Below, piece by piece: positions 1 through 5,249 of a stretch of 6,596 nucleotides of DNA. The position numbers and the translations under genes are program-made. Below the pieces are notes generated by a model. It was not told the origin of the DNA and made no database searches. It saw nothing but the letters and a program-made list of their open reading frames with translations. Position 1 is the first letter of the stretch, and every line of letters begins with the position of its first letter. Source of the DNA: Dermatophilaceae bacterium (GTDB taxonomy: Bacteria; Actinomycetota; Actinomycetes; Actinomycetales; Dermatophilaceae). Location: assembly GCA_013361975.1 (NCBI GenBank), contig JABFXB010000376.1:1-6596 (forward strand), in the 5' to 3' direction.

Positions 1-93
1 TTCTACGTGACCGAGTTCGGGGGTGGCCGGCTCGCCCCGGCCCGGGCCGCGCAGGCCGTGGCGATGATCATCGACACCTGCGACGGCCCCTGA
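1..93 (+). CDS. C-terminal end of an unidentified protein (partial)
   Basis: An open frame enters from the left edge and ends at a TGA at 91-93, giving 30 residues that begin FYVTEFGGGRLAPARAAQ and finish in a Cys-Asp-Gly-Pro tail. The codons carry the strong G/C third-position preference seen in the other genes here, so it is probably a real coding end rather than chance. The fragment is too short to place in a family: it has a Gly-rich turn followed by an Ala-rich probable helix and no diagnostic motif. It runs toward the minus-strand Nudix gene, and the hairpin at 126-145 lies just past its stop. The function is unknown; a helical regulator or enzyme tail would both fit. Confidence 0.55.
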   Translation, partial: FYVTEFGGGRLAPARAAQAVAMIIDTCDGP

Positions 94-125
94 CCGCCCA
101 CCTGTGCCCCGGCTTCGACGTATCC

Positions 126-145
126 GGCGGTCACCCGTGACCGCC
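126..145. terminator. Hairpin between convergent genes, likely bidirectional terminator
   Basis: A perfect inverted repeat lies here: GGCGGTCA, loop CCCG, TGACCGCC (8 bp stem, 4 base loop). It sits between the stop of the plus-strand gene ending at 93 and the stop of the minus-strand gene at 184, where transcripts from both sides would meet. Neither strand has a T-run after the stem. Intrinsic terminators lacking a U-tract are often proposed in GC-rich actinobacteria, so termination is an inference from position and symmetry. The rest of 94-183 shows no gene. Confidence 0.55.
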
Positions 146-183
146 AGATGCATCGAACCGCGAGTAGAACAGGAGGGGCGGGG

Positions 184-585
184 TCAGTCGATGAGGTCGG
201 CGTCGCGCAGGTGGGCGAGGACGAGCCGGTCGACCGCCGAGACCCGGTCGCCGTCGGCCGAGGTGATCCACGTGATCTCGTCGATCTCGCGTGACACCGC
301 GAACGGGCCGGAGTGCGATGCCGTGTAGCAGGTCAGGCGCACCACGAGGCCGTCGGTGCGGGCGTCGGCCAGCGCCTCGAACGTACCGACGTATGCCGCC
401 GTGCCCGGGTCGACGACGACCGTGAGCTCCTCCTCGAGCTCGCGCACCAGGGTCTCGAGGTCGCTCTCGCCGGCCTCCCGCTTGCCGCCGGGAAGGTAGA
501 ACCTTTCGCGTCCGGCGTTGCGGGCCACGAGCAGCCGGCGCTGCTCGAGGTGGATCCACGCGATCTTGTCGATGAGGTCAGGCAC
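184..585 (-). CDS. Nudix hydrolase (MutT-like)
   Basis: The 133-residue protein is a single Nudix domain. Nudix enzymes hydrolyse a nucleoside diphosphate linked to another group; MutT-type members clean oxidised dNTPs, but the substrate here cannot be read from sequence. The Nudix box lies at about residues 34-56: LPGGKREAGE gives the first Gly and Glu, followed after seven residues by RELEEEL with the metal-binding glutamates. The usual late Gly of the box is Thr55. The N-terminal strand reads DKIAWIHLEQRRLLVARN, and the C-terminus, rich in EIDEITWI, matches the usual final strand and helix. The GTG at 585 was chosen because a TACCGT element sits six bases upstream (leaderless type) and the protein then begins V-P-D-L-I-D-K; an in-frame GTG at 603 is the alternative. 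It is divergent from ffh and ends facing the hairpin at 126-145. Confidence 0.88.
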   Translation of the reverse strand: MPDLIDKIAWIHLEQRRLLVARNAGRERFYLPGGKREAGESDLETLVRELEEELTVVVDPGTAAYVGTFEALADARTDGLVVRLTCYTASHSGPFAVSREIDEITWITSADGDRVSAVDRLVLAHLRDADLID

Positions 586-591
586 CCGCCC

Positions 592-597
592 ACGGTA
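592..597 (-). promoter_or_regulatory. -10 element (TACCGT) of a leaderless Nudix transcript
   Basis: Read on the minus strand, TACCGT matches the TAnnnT consensus and is followed by six bases (GGGCGG) and then the GTG start codon. That spacing would place transcription start at or within a base of the start codon, the arrangement known for leaderless actinobacterial mRNAs. No convincing -35 hexamer is visible, and there is no ribosome binding site before this GTG, which fits a leaderless mRNA. Confidence 0.5.
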
Positions 598-699
598 GGC
601 CACGCCGTGACGGCGCGGACGGCATACCTCGTCGGGCGGCGAAGCAGGGGGCGCGGCGGGCAGCGTGGGCGTCGGGTCGGAGCCGTGCGCGGGAGCGGA

Positions 700-705
700 T
701 AACCT
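700..705 (+). promoter_or_regulatory. -10 element (TAACCT) of a leaderless ffh transcript
   Basis: TAACCT fits TAnnnT and is followed by six bases (TGCGGG) before the ffh GTG at 712, the same geometry as the divergent Nudix gene. There is no purine-rich ribosome binding site before the GTG, which supports a leaderless message. The -35 region (around 676-682) is a poor match to TTGACA. The divergent intergenic region 586-711 holds nothing else that I recognise. Confidence 0.5.
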
Positions 706-711
706 TGCGGG

Positions 712-2337
712 GTGTTTGCATCCCTGTCTGACCGGCTGACCGCGACGTTCAAGAACCTCCGCGGCAAGGGCCGGCTCTCGGAGTCCGACGTCAACTCGAC
801 GATCCGCGACATCCGCCTCGCCCTGCTCGACGCCGACGTGGCGCTGCCCGTCGTCAAGCGGTTCACCGCCAGCGTGCGCGAGCGCGCGCTCGGCGCCGAG
901 GTCAGCCAGGCGCTCAACCCCGCCCAGCAGGTCGTCAAGATCGTGCAGGAGGAGCTCGTCGGGATCCTCGGGGGCCAGACGCGCACGATCCGCTTCGCGA
1001 AGCAGCCGCCCACCGTCATCATGCTGGCCGGCCTGCAGGGCTCCGGAAAGACGACCTTCGCCGGCAAGCTCGGCAAGTGGCTCAAGGAGCAGGGCCACAC
1101 GCCGCTCCTCGTCGCCGCAGACCTCCAGCGCCCCAACGCCGTCACCCAGCTCGAGGTCGTCGGTGAGCGCGCCGGCATCCCCGTCTTCGCGCCCGAGCGC
1201 GGCAACATGGGCGGGCACGACGCCGTGCTCGACTCGGGCGAGGGCACCCGCTCGTTCGGTGACCCCGTGTCGGTCTCGCGCATGGGCATCGAGCAGGCCC
1301 GCGCCAAGCAGTACGACGTCGTCATCGTCGACACCGCCGGCCGCCTCGCCGTCGACGCCAACCTCATGCAGCAGGCGGCCGACATCCGCACGGCGATCTC
1401 GCCCGACGAGGTGCTCTTCGTCATCGACGCGATGATCGGCCAGGCCGCCGTCGAGACGGCCCAGGCCTTCCACGAGGGCGTCGCCTTCACCGGCGTCGTG
1501 CTCTCCAAGCTCGACGGCGACGCCCGCGGTGGTGCCGCCCTGTCGGTCGCCGAGATCACCGGCGAGCCGATCATGTTCGCGTCGGTCGGTGAGAAGGTCA
1601 CCGACTTCGAGGTGTTCCACCCCGACCGCATGGCCAGCCGCATCCTCGACATGGGTGACGTGCTCACCCTGATCGAGCAGGCCGAGAAGGCGTTCGACAA
1701 GCGCCAGGCCGACGAGATGGCGCGCAAGTTCCTCGCCGAGGAGGACTTCACCTTCGAGGACTTCCTCCAGCAGATGAACGCCATCAAGAAGATGGGTTCG
1801 CTCAAGTCGATGCTCAAGATGATGCCGGGCATGCAGGGGATGCGTGAGCAGCTCGACGCCTTCGACGACCGCGAGTTCGACCGGGTCGAGGCGATGGTCC
1901 GCTCGATGACGCCGTTCGAGCGCACCCACCCGAAGCAGATCAACGGGTCGCGCCGCGCCCGCATCGCCAAGGGCTCGGGCGTCACGGTCACCGACGTCAA
2001 CCAGCTGCTCGAGCGCTTCGGCCAGGCCCAGAAGATGATGAAGTCGATGGCCCGCGGCGGCGGTGGCGGCCTGCCGGGCATGCCCGGCATCCCGGGCTCG
2101 GGCAAGCGTGGCAAGCAGCAGCCGCAGCGCAAGAAGAGCAAGAGCGGCAACCCCGCCAAGCGCGCCGCGGAGGAGCGGGCCGCGGCCGAGAAGGCCGCCG
2201 CGGGACGTGCCGCGTCCGCGGCGAGCGCGTTCGGTGCCCCCGGCCCGAACGGGCAGGGCGCCGACGCCGACCCGATGGCCGGCTTCGACCCGGCCAACCT
2301 GCCCAAGGGCTTCGAGAAGTTCCTCGGCAAGGGCTGA
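712..2337 (+). CDS. ffh: Signal recognition particle protein Ffh (SRP54 GTPase)
   Basis: Ffh binds SRP RNA and the signal sequences of nascent membrane proteins, then delivers the ribosome to FtsY at the membrane in a GTP-dependent cycle. The 541 residues run as follows: N domain (about 1-90); G domain with the P-loop GLQGSGKTT at 107-115, DLQRPNA at 137-143, DTAGR at 207-211, SKLDGDARGG at 265-274 and GEK at 293-295; the linker ILDMGDVLTLIE near 311; then a Met-rich M domain (about 330-446). The M domain includes the RNA-binding segment KQINGSRRARIAKGSG at 408-423. Two features differ from E. coli Ffh (453 residues). One is an insertion of about 18 residues near 163-182. The other is a tail from 447 on: Gly/Pro hinge, Lys/Arg tract, Ala/Glu helix, then the ending LPKGFEKFLGKG. 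The GTG start yields the standard MFASLSDRLTATFKNLRGKG beginning. Confidence 0.97.
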   Translation: MFASLSDRLTATFKNLRGKGRLSESDVNSTIRDIRLALLDADVALPVVKRFTASVRERALGAEVSQALNPAQQVVKIVQEELVGILGGQTRTIRFAKQPPTVIMLAGLQGSGKTTFAGKLGKWLKEQGHTPLLVAADLQRPNAVTQLEVVGERAGIPVFAPERGNMGGHDAVLDSGEGTRSFGDPVSVSRMGIEQARAKQYDVVIVDTAGRLAVDANLMQQAADIRTAISPDEVLFVIDAMIGQAAVETAQAFHEGVAFTGVVLSKLDGDARGGAALSVAEITGEPIMFASVGEKVTDFEVFHPDRMASRILDMGDVLTLIEQAEKAFDKRQADEMARKFLAEEDFTFEDFLQQMNAIKKMGSLKSMLKMMPGMQGMREQLDAFDDREFDRVEAMVRSMTPFERTHPKQINGSRRARIAKGSGVTVTDVNQLLERFGQAQKMMKSMARGGGGGLPGMPGIPGSGKRGKQQPQRKKSKSGNPAKRAAEERAAAEKAAAGRAASAASAFGAPGPNGQGADADPMAGFDPANLPKGFEKFLGKG

Positions 2338-2352
2338 GGCGCGGCGCCGCCG

Positions 2353-2395
2353 CCGGAGCGCCGGGTGTTCGCCTGCGGCGAACCCGGCGCTCCGG
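2353..2395 (+). terminator. Strong GC hairpin after ffh
   Basis: The left arm CCGGAGCGCCGGG plus TTCGCC pairs with GGCGAA plus CCCGGCGCTCCGG: 13 bp, a 2 base bulge (TG at 2366-2367), 6 bp more, and a TGC loop. It starts 15 bases after the ffh stop. No T-run follows, so it would be a U-less terminator or an mRNA 3'-end stabiliser. It separates ffh from the protease gene, although some readthrough is plausible because no TAnnnT promoter is visible before the protease. Confidence 0.7.
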
Positions 2396-2463
2396 GGGAA
2401 TGCCGCTGCGGCTGCTCTCGCTGACACGAACACGGCCGCGCAGGTCGCGTGGCCGATGACGCC

Positions 2464-2470
2464 GGGAGGA
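2464..2470 (+). promoter_or_regulatory. Ribosome binding site of the protease gene
   Basis: GGGAGGA lies just before the ATG at 2474, with GGAG five bases from it. It decides the start against the in-frame ATG at 2456, which has no such site. Confidence 0.6.
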
Positions 2471-2473
2471 GCC

Positions 2474-3448
2474 ATGCCTCCGTTCGAGATGCCACCGGCC
2501 CCCGAGCCCGGTGACGACGAGGTTCTCGACGCCTACTCGCGCACCGTCAGCTCGGTGGCGAGCCGGCTCGCCCCTGCCGTGGCCAGCCTGCGCGTGAGCC
2601 GGCCGACCCGCGGCGGCACGGTCGAGGGCGGCGGGTCGGCCGTGGTGCTCACCGAGGAGGGCCTGCTGCTGACGAACGCCCACGTCGTGGAGGGCGTCGA
2701 CCGCGGCACGGCGCACTTCGCCGACGGCACCTCCGTACGCGTGCACGTCGTCGGCGCGGACCCGCTGTCGGACCTCGCCGTCGTCCGCGCCGAGAGCACG
2801 CTTCCGCCCCCGCCGGAGTACGGCGACGCCGACCGGCTGGCAGTGGGGCACGTCGTGGTCGCCATCGGCAACCCGCTCGGGCTCGAGGGCAGCGTGACCG
2901 CAGGCGTCGTCAGCGCCCTCGGGCGGTCGCTGCCGACGAGGTCGGGAGCGGCGTCGCGCCTCGTCGAGGACGTCATCCAGACCGACGCCGCCCTCAACCC
3001 GGGCAACTCCGGCGGTGCGCTCGCCGACTCCCGGGCCCGGGTCGTCGGGATCAACACGGCGGTCGCCGGCGTCGGGCTCGGGCTCGCGGTGCCGGTCAAC
3101 GCCACGACCCGGCGGATCATCGAGGCACTCGTGGAGGACGGTCACGTCCGCCGCGCGTACCTGGGACTCGTCACCGCTCCGGTGCCCGTGTCCGACGAGC
3201 TCGCCACCCGTCTGGGGCGCCGCACCGCCCTCCGGATCGCCCAGGTCGTGCCCGGCAGCCCCGCCGACCGGGCCGGCCTCATGCGAGGTGACGTCGTCGT
3301 GGCCGCGGACGGCAGGCCGCTCTTCGACGCGCAGTCGCTCCAGCGCATCCTGCTCGACGAGGCGATCGACCGCTCGATGGAGATCACCGTGCTGCGCGGC
3401 TCGGCCCTGGTCGACGTCGTGGCTGTTCCCCGCCTGCTGCGCGGCTGA
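2474..3448 (+). CDS. HtrA-like S1C serine protease with PDZ domain
   Basis: The 324-residue protein is a trypsin-fold protease of the HtrA/Deg family, which degrades or regulates damaged or specific proteins, usually in the cell envelope. The catalytic triad is visible: His70 in LLLTNAHVVEG, Asp100 in DPLSDLAVVR and Ser179 in ALNPGNSGGAL, followed by the typical VVGINTAVAG and GLGLAVPVNA segments. A single PDZ domain occupies about 228-320, with GSPADRAGLMRGDVVVAADG as its core. The N-terminus (MPPFEMPPAPEPGDDE) is Pro-rich and acidic, with no signal peptide or membrane helix, so the protein may be cytoplasmic or exported in some other way. The ATG was chosen because GGGAGGA at 2464-2470 precedes it; an in-frame ATG at 2456 is possible. 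It follows ffh and has no TA dinucleotide in 2338-2473, so its promoter is unclear and transcription from ffh is possible. Confidence 0.93.
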   Translation: MPPFEMPPAPEPGDDEVLDAYSRTVSSVASRLAPAVASLRVSRPTRGGTVEGGGSAVVLTEEGLLLTNAHVVEGVDRGTAHFADGTSVRVHVVGADPLSDLAVVRAESTLPPPPEYGDADRLAVGHVVVAIGNPLGLEGSVTAGVVSALGRSLPTRSGAASRLVEDVIQTDAALNPGNSGGALADSRARVVGINTAVAGVGLGLAVPVNATTRRIIEALVEDGHVRRAYLGLVTAPVPVSDELATRLGRRTALRIAQVVPGSPADRAGLMRGDVVVAADGRPLFDAQSLQRILLDEAIDRSMEITVLRGSALVDVVAVPRLLRG

Positions 3449-3503
3449 GTCCCTCGACGCGGCCCGTTCCGCGAGCCGTGCCCCGACCGGGACGGACCGG
3501 GCA

Positions 3504-3509
3504 TAGGGT
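3504..3509 (+). promoter_or_regulatory. Candidate -10 element (TAGGGT) for the ligase cassette
   Basis: TAGGGT is the only TAnnnT hexamer in the 159-base gap between the protease stop and the small-protein start. It would give a transcript beginning near 3516 with a leader of about 90 bases, unlike the leaderless genes in this window. The -35 region is weak (CCGACC-type bases at suboptimal spacing). The overlapping palindromic bases at 3511-3524 (CCCCG, loop GACC, CGGGG) could instead end the protease transcript. Confidence 0.35.
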
Positions 3510-3558
3510 TCCCCGGACCCGGGGATCCGGCGGGCCGTTCGGCGCGTCGCACCCCTGC

Positions 3559-3576
3559 CCGTGGCGACTGCCACGG
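3559..3576 (+). other. Leader hairpin upstream of the cassette
   Basis: CCGTGGC, loop GACT, GCCACGG forms a perfect 7 bp stem. It ends 12 bases before the GGAGGAGA ribosome binding site at 3589-3596. A stem this close to the site could affect translation or mRNA stability of the small protein gene, but it resembles no riboswitch class that I recognise. Confidence 0.4.
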
Positions 3577-3607
3577 ACCACCCGGACCGGAGGAGACGCG
3601 TACCCGC

Positions 3608-3970
3608 ATGCCCATGACCCGCAAGTCGGCCGTCGTGACGGTGGGCGCCGTGGCGCTCGCCTCCCTCGGCCTCTACGCCGCAGCCGAGGACGACGACCAC
3701 GACTACGCCGGGGTGTGCGTCGACGAGGCGACCCAGCGCCGGGTCGCCGACGACCAGTGCGACGGCAACCACGGCTCCGGCTTCCACGGCGGCCGCGGCT
3801 GGTACTTCGTGCCGCGCGGCACGGCTGCCCCGGCGGTCGGTGCCCCGGTGTCCGGCGGCTCGTTCACCGCCCCGCCCCGCTCGCAGTCCTGGGGCACCGG
3901 CTTCAGGTCGGAGGGGGGCGTCGTGACCCGCGGCGGCTTCTCGGGCCACGGCTTCTCGGTCGGGGGCTGA
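3608..3970 (+). CDS. Small secreted or anchored Gly-rich protein, YgiB/YjfM (DUF1190)-like
   Basis: The product is 120 residues. The N-terminus MPMTRKSAVV followed by a hydrophobic stretch (about 7-25) and AAA before an acidic patch (EDDDHDY) looks like a signal peptide or anchor; no lipobox Cys is present. The mature part has two cysteines (37 and 51) in GVCVDEATQRRVADDQC, then GRGWYFVPRG, SGGSFTAPP and a Gly-rich end with VVTRGGFSGHGFSVGG. The TRGGF segment recalls the tail of E. coli YgiB, whose gene also sits next to a YgiC ligase gene. Overall similarity is too weak to be certain of homology, so the family call rests on tail plus context. The start at 3608 is favoured by GGAGGAGA at 3589-3596, although the spacing is long (11 bases); ATG at 3614 is the alternative. 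It stops 6 bases before the ligase gene. It may be a substrate or partner of that ligase. Confidence 0.8.
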   Translation: MPMTRKSAVVTVGAVALASLGLYAAAEDDDHDYAGVCVDEATQRRVADDQCDGNHGSGFHGGRGWYFVPRGTAAPAVGAPVSGGSFTAPPRSQSWGTGFRSEGGVVTRGGFSGHGFSVGG

Positions 3971-3976
3971 GGCCCC

Positions 3977-5188
3977 GTGGACCGCGTCCCCAGCGCCCCT
4001 CGTGACGGCTGGCTCCGCACGGTCGAGGAGCAGGGCCTCACGTACGCCCTCGACCGCGCAGCCGACGGCGGCACCGTCCCGTACTGGGACGAGTCCGCGT
4101 GCTACGAGCTCACCGAGGCAGACGTCGAGGTGCTCGAGCGGGCGACCGGCGAGCTGCACCGGATGACCGTCGCCGCCGTCCACCGGATGGCCCACGACCC
4201 CGGGATCGTCGCGCGGCACGGGCTGCCCGACGGCGCCGGCGCGTGGCTCGCCGCGTCGCTGTCCGACCCCGACGCCACGTCCGTCTACGGCCGCCTCGAC
4301 CTCGCGTGGGACGGTGACGGGCCGCCCAAGCTGCTCGAGTACAACGCCGACACCCCCGCCGGACTCGTCGAGGCCGCGGTGTGCCAGTGGTTCTGGCTCG
4401 AGGACCTCCACCCGGCCCGCGACCAGTGGAACCTGCTGCACGAGCGGCTCGTCGAGGGCTGGCGCCGGATGCGCGCCCGGACGGGGGTCGACGTGGTGCA
4501 CTTCGCCGTCGGGCAGGACGAGCCGACCGAGGACTGGGCCACCGTCGCCTACCTTCGCGACACCGCGCAAGAGGCCGGGCTCGTCGCGCTCGGCATCACG
4601 ATGGAGGACATCGGCTGGCACCACGGGCAGCGCCGCTTCGTCGACGTGCACGGCGCGCCGATCACCCACTGCTTCAAGATGTACCCGACCGAGTGGATGC
4701 TCGACTCGCCGTTCGGCGGCTACCTGCTCGGCGGCGCGTCGACGACGCAGTGGGTCGAGCCCCCGTGGAAGCTGCTCGCCGGCTCCAAGGCGCTGCTGCC
4801 GGTGCTGTGGGAGATGTTCCCCGGCCACCCCAACCTCCTGCCGGCGTACTTCGACCACCCCCACGGCCTGACGGCCTACGCCTCGAAGCCGCTCTTCGGT
4901 TGGGAGGGCGACGGCGTCGACGTCGTCGGACCCGACGGCACGGAACGCTCGCCCCGGTTGCGCACCGACGGGCAGCAGCGGGTCTACCAGCAGTACGCCC
5001 CGCTGCCCGAGTTCGACGGCAACAGGCCGGTGCTCGGCACGTGGGTCGTCGACGGGAAGCCGGCCGGGCTCGGCATCCGCGAGTCGACCAACCTCGTGAC
5101 CAACACCCGCGCACGGTTCGTGCCGCACCGCCTGCTCGCTCCCCGCTCGAGCCCCGAGCAGGTCGCCGTCTGGGTCGCCGAGCCCTGA
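3977..5188 (+). CDS. Glutathionylspermidine-synthetase-type ATP-grasp ligase (YgiC/YjfC family)
   Basis: The 403-residue protein matches the C-terminal synthetase domain of glutathionylspermidine synthases and the E. coli YgiC/YjfC proteins almost end to end (YgiC is about 386 residues). Such enzymes use ATP to form an amide bond via an acyl phosphate. Visible motifs are YGRLDLAWDG at 104-113 (Arg106 and Asp108 probably catalytic and metal-binding), LLEYNADTPAGL at 119-130 (Glu121, Asn123), EPPWKLLAGSKALLP at 261-275 (Lys271 probably ATP-binding), LWEMFPGHPNLLPAYF at 277-292, KPLFGWEG at 304-311, and the end motif GTWVVDGKPAGLGIRES at 354-370. The CHAP amidase domain of bifunctional enzymes is absent, so it is ligase only. 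The GTG at 3977 gives V-D-R-V near the start, like the family's M-E-R-V; GAGG at 3969-3972 overlaps the upstream stop, suggesting translational coupling. The substrates are unknown. Confidence 0.93.
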   Translation: MDRVPSAPRDGWLRTVEEQGLTYALDRAADGGTVPYWDESACYELTEADVEVLERATGELHRMTVAAVHRMAHDPGIVARHGLPDGAGAWLAASLSDPDATSVYGRLDLAWDGDGPPKLLEYNADTPAGLVEAAVCQWFWLEDLHPARDQWNLLHERLVEGWRRMRARTGVDVVHFAVGQDEPTEDWATVAYLRDTAQEAGLVALGITMEDIGWHHGQRRFVDVHGAPITHCFKMYPTEWMLDSPFGGYLLGGASTTQWVEPPWKLLAGSKALLPVLWEMFPGHPNLLPAYFDHPHGLTAYASKPLFGWEGDGVDVVGPDGTERSPRLRTDGQQRVYQQYAPLPEFDGNRPVLGTWVVDGKPAGLGIRESTNLVTNTRARFVPHRLLAPRSSPEQVAVWVAEP

Positions 5189-5249
5189 GCCACTGTCGCC
5201 GTCCTGCCCCGCCCACCACGCCACACCACCGACACCCTGGAGACCCTGC

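Noticed and set aside
586..711. Possible operator or regulatory RNA in the divergent Nudix/ffh region
   Set aside because: Apart from the two TAnnnT elements I found no convincing inverted repeat or conserved RNA pattern.
2063..2473. N-terminal extension of the protease frame overlapping the end of ffh
   Set aside because: The extra residues are Ser/Arg/Pro-rich shadow of ffh and cross the terminator hairpin. The ribosome binding site at 2464-2470 supports the start at 2474.
184..2475. A 763-codon open frame on the minus strand that runs through ffh and joins the Nudix frame
   Set aside because: Only the last 133 codons (from 585) encode a recognisable protein. The rest is antisense to ffh, is low-complexity in Leu/Gly/Asp/Arg, and is kept open by high GC; it is not a fusion gene.
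3458..3473. Short hairpin (CGCGG, loop CCCGTT, CCGCG) after the protease stop as a terminator
   Set aside because: Only 5 bp with no T-run; stems this short are common by chance in such GC-rich DNA.
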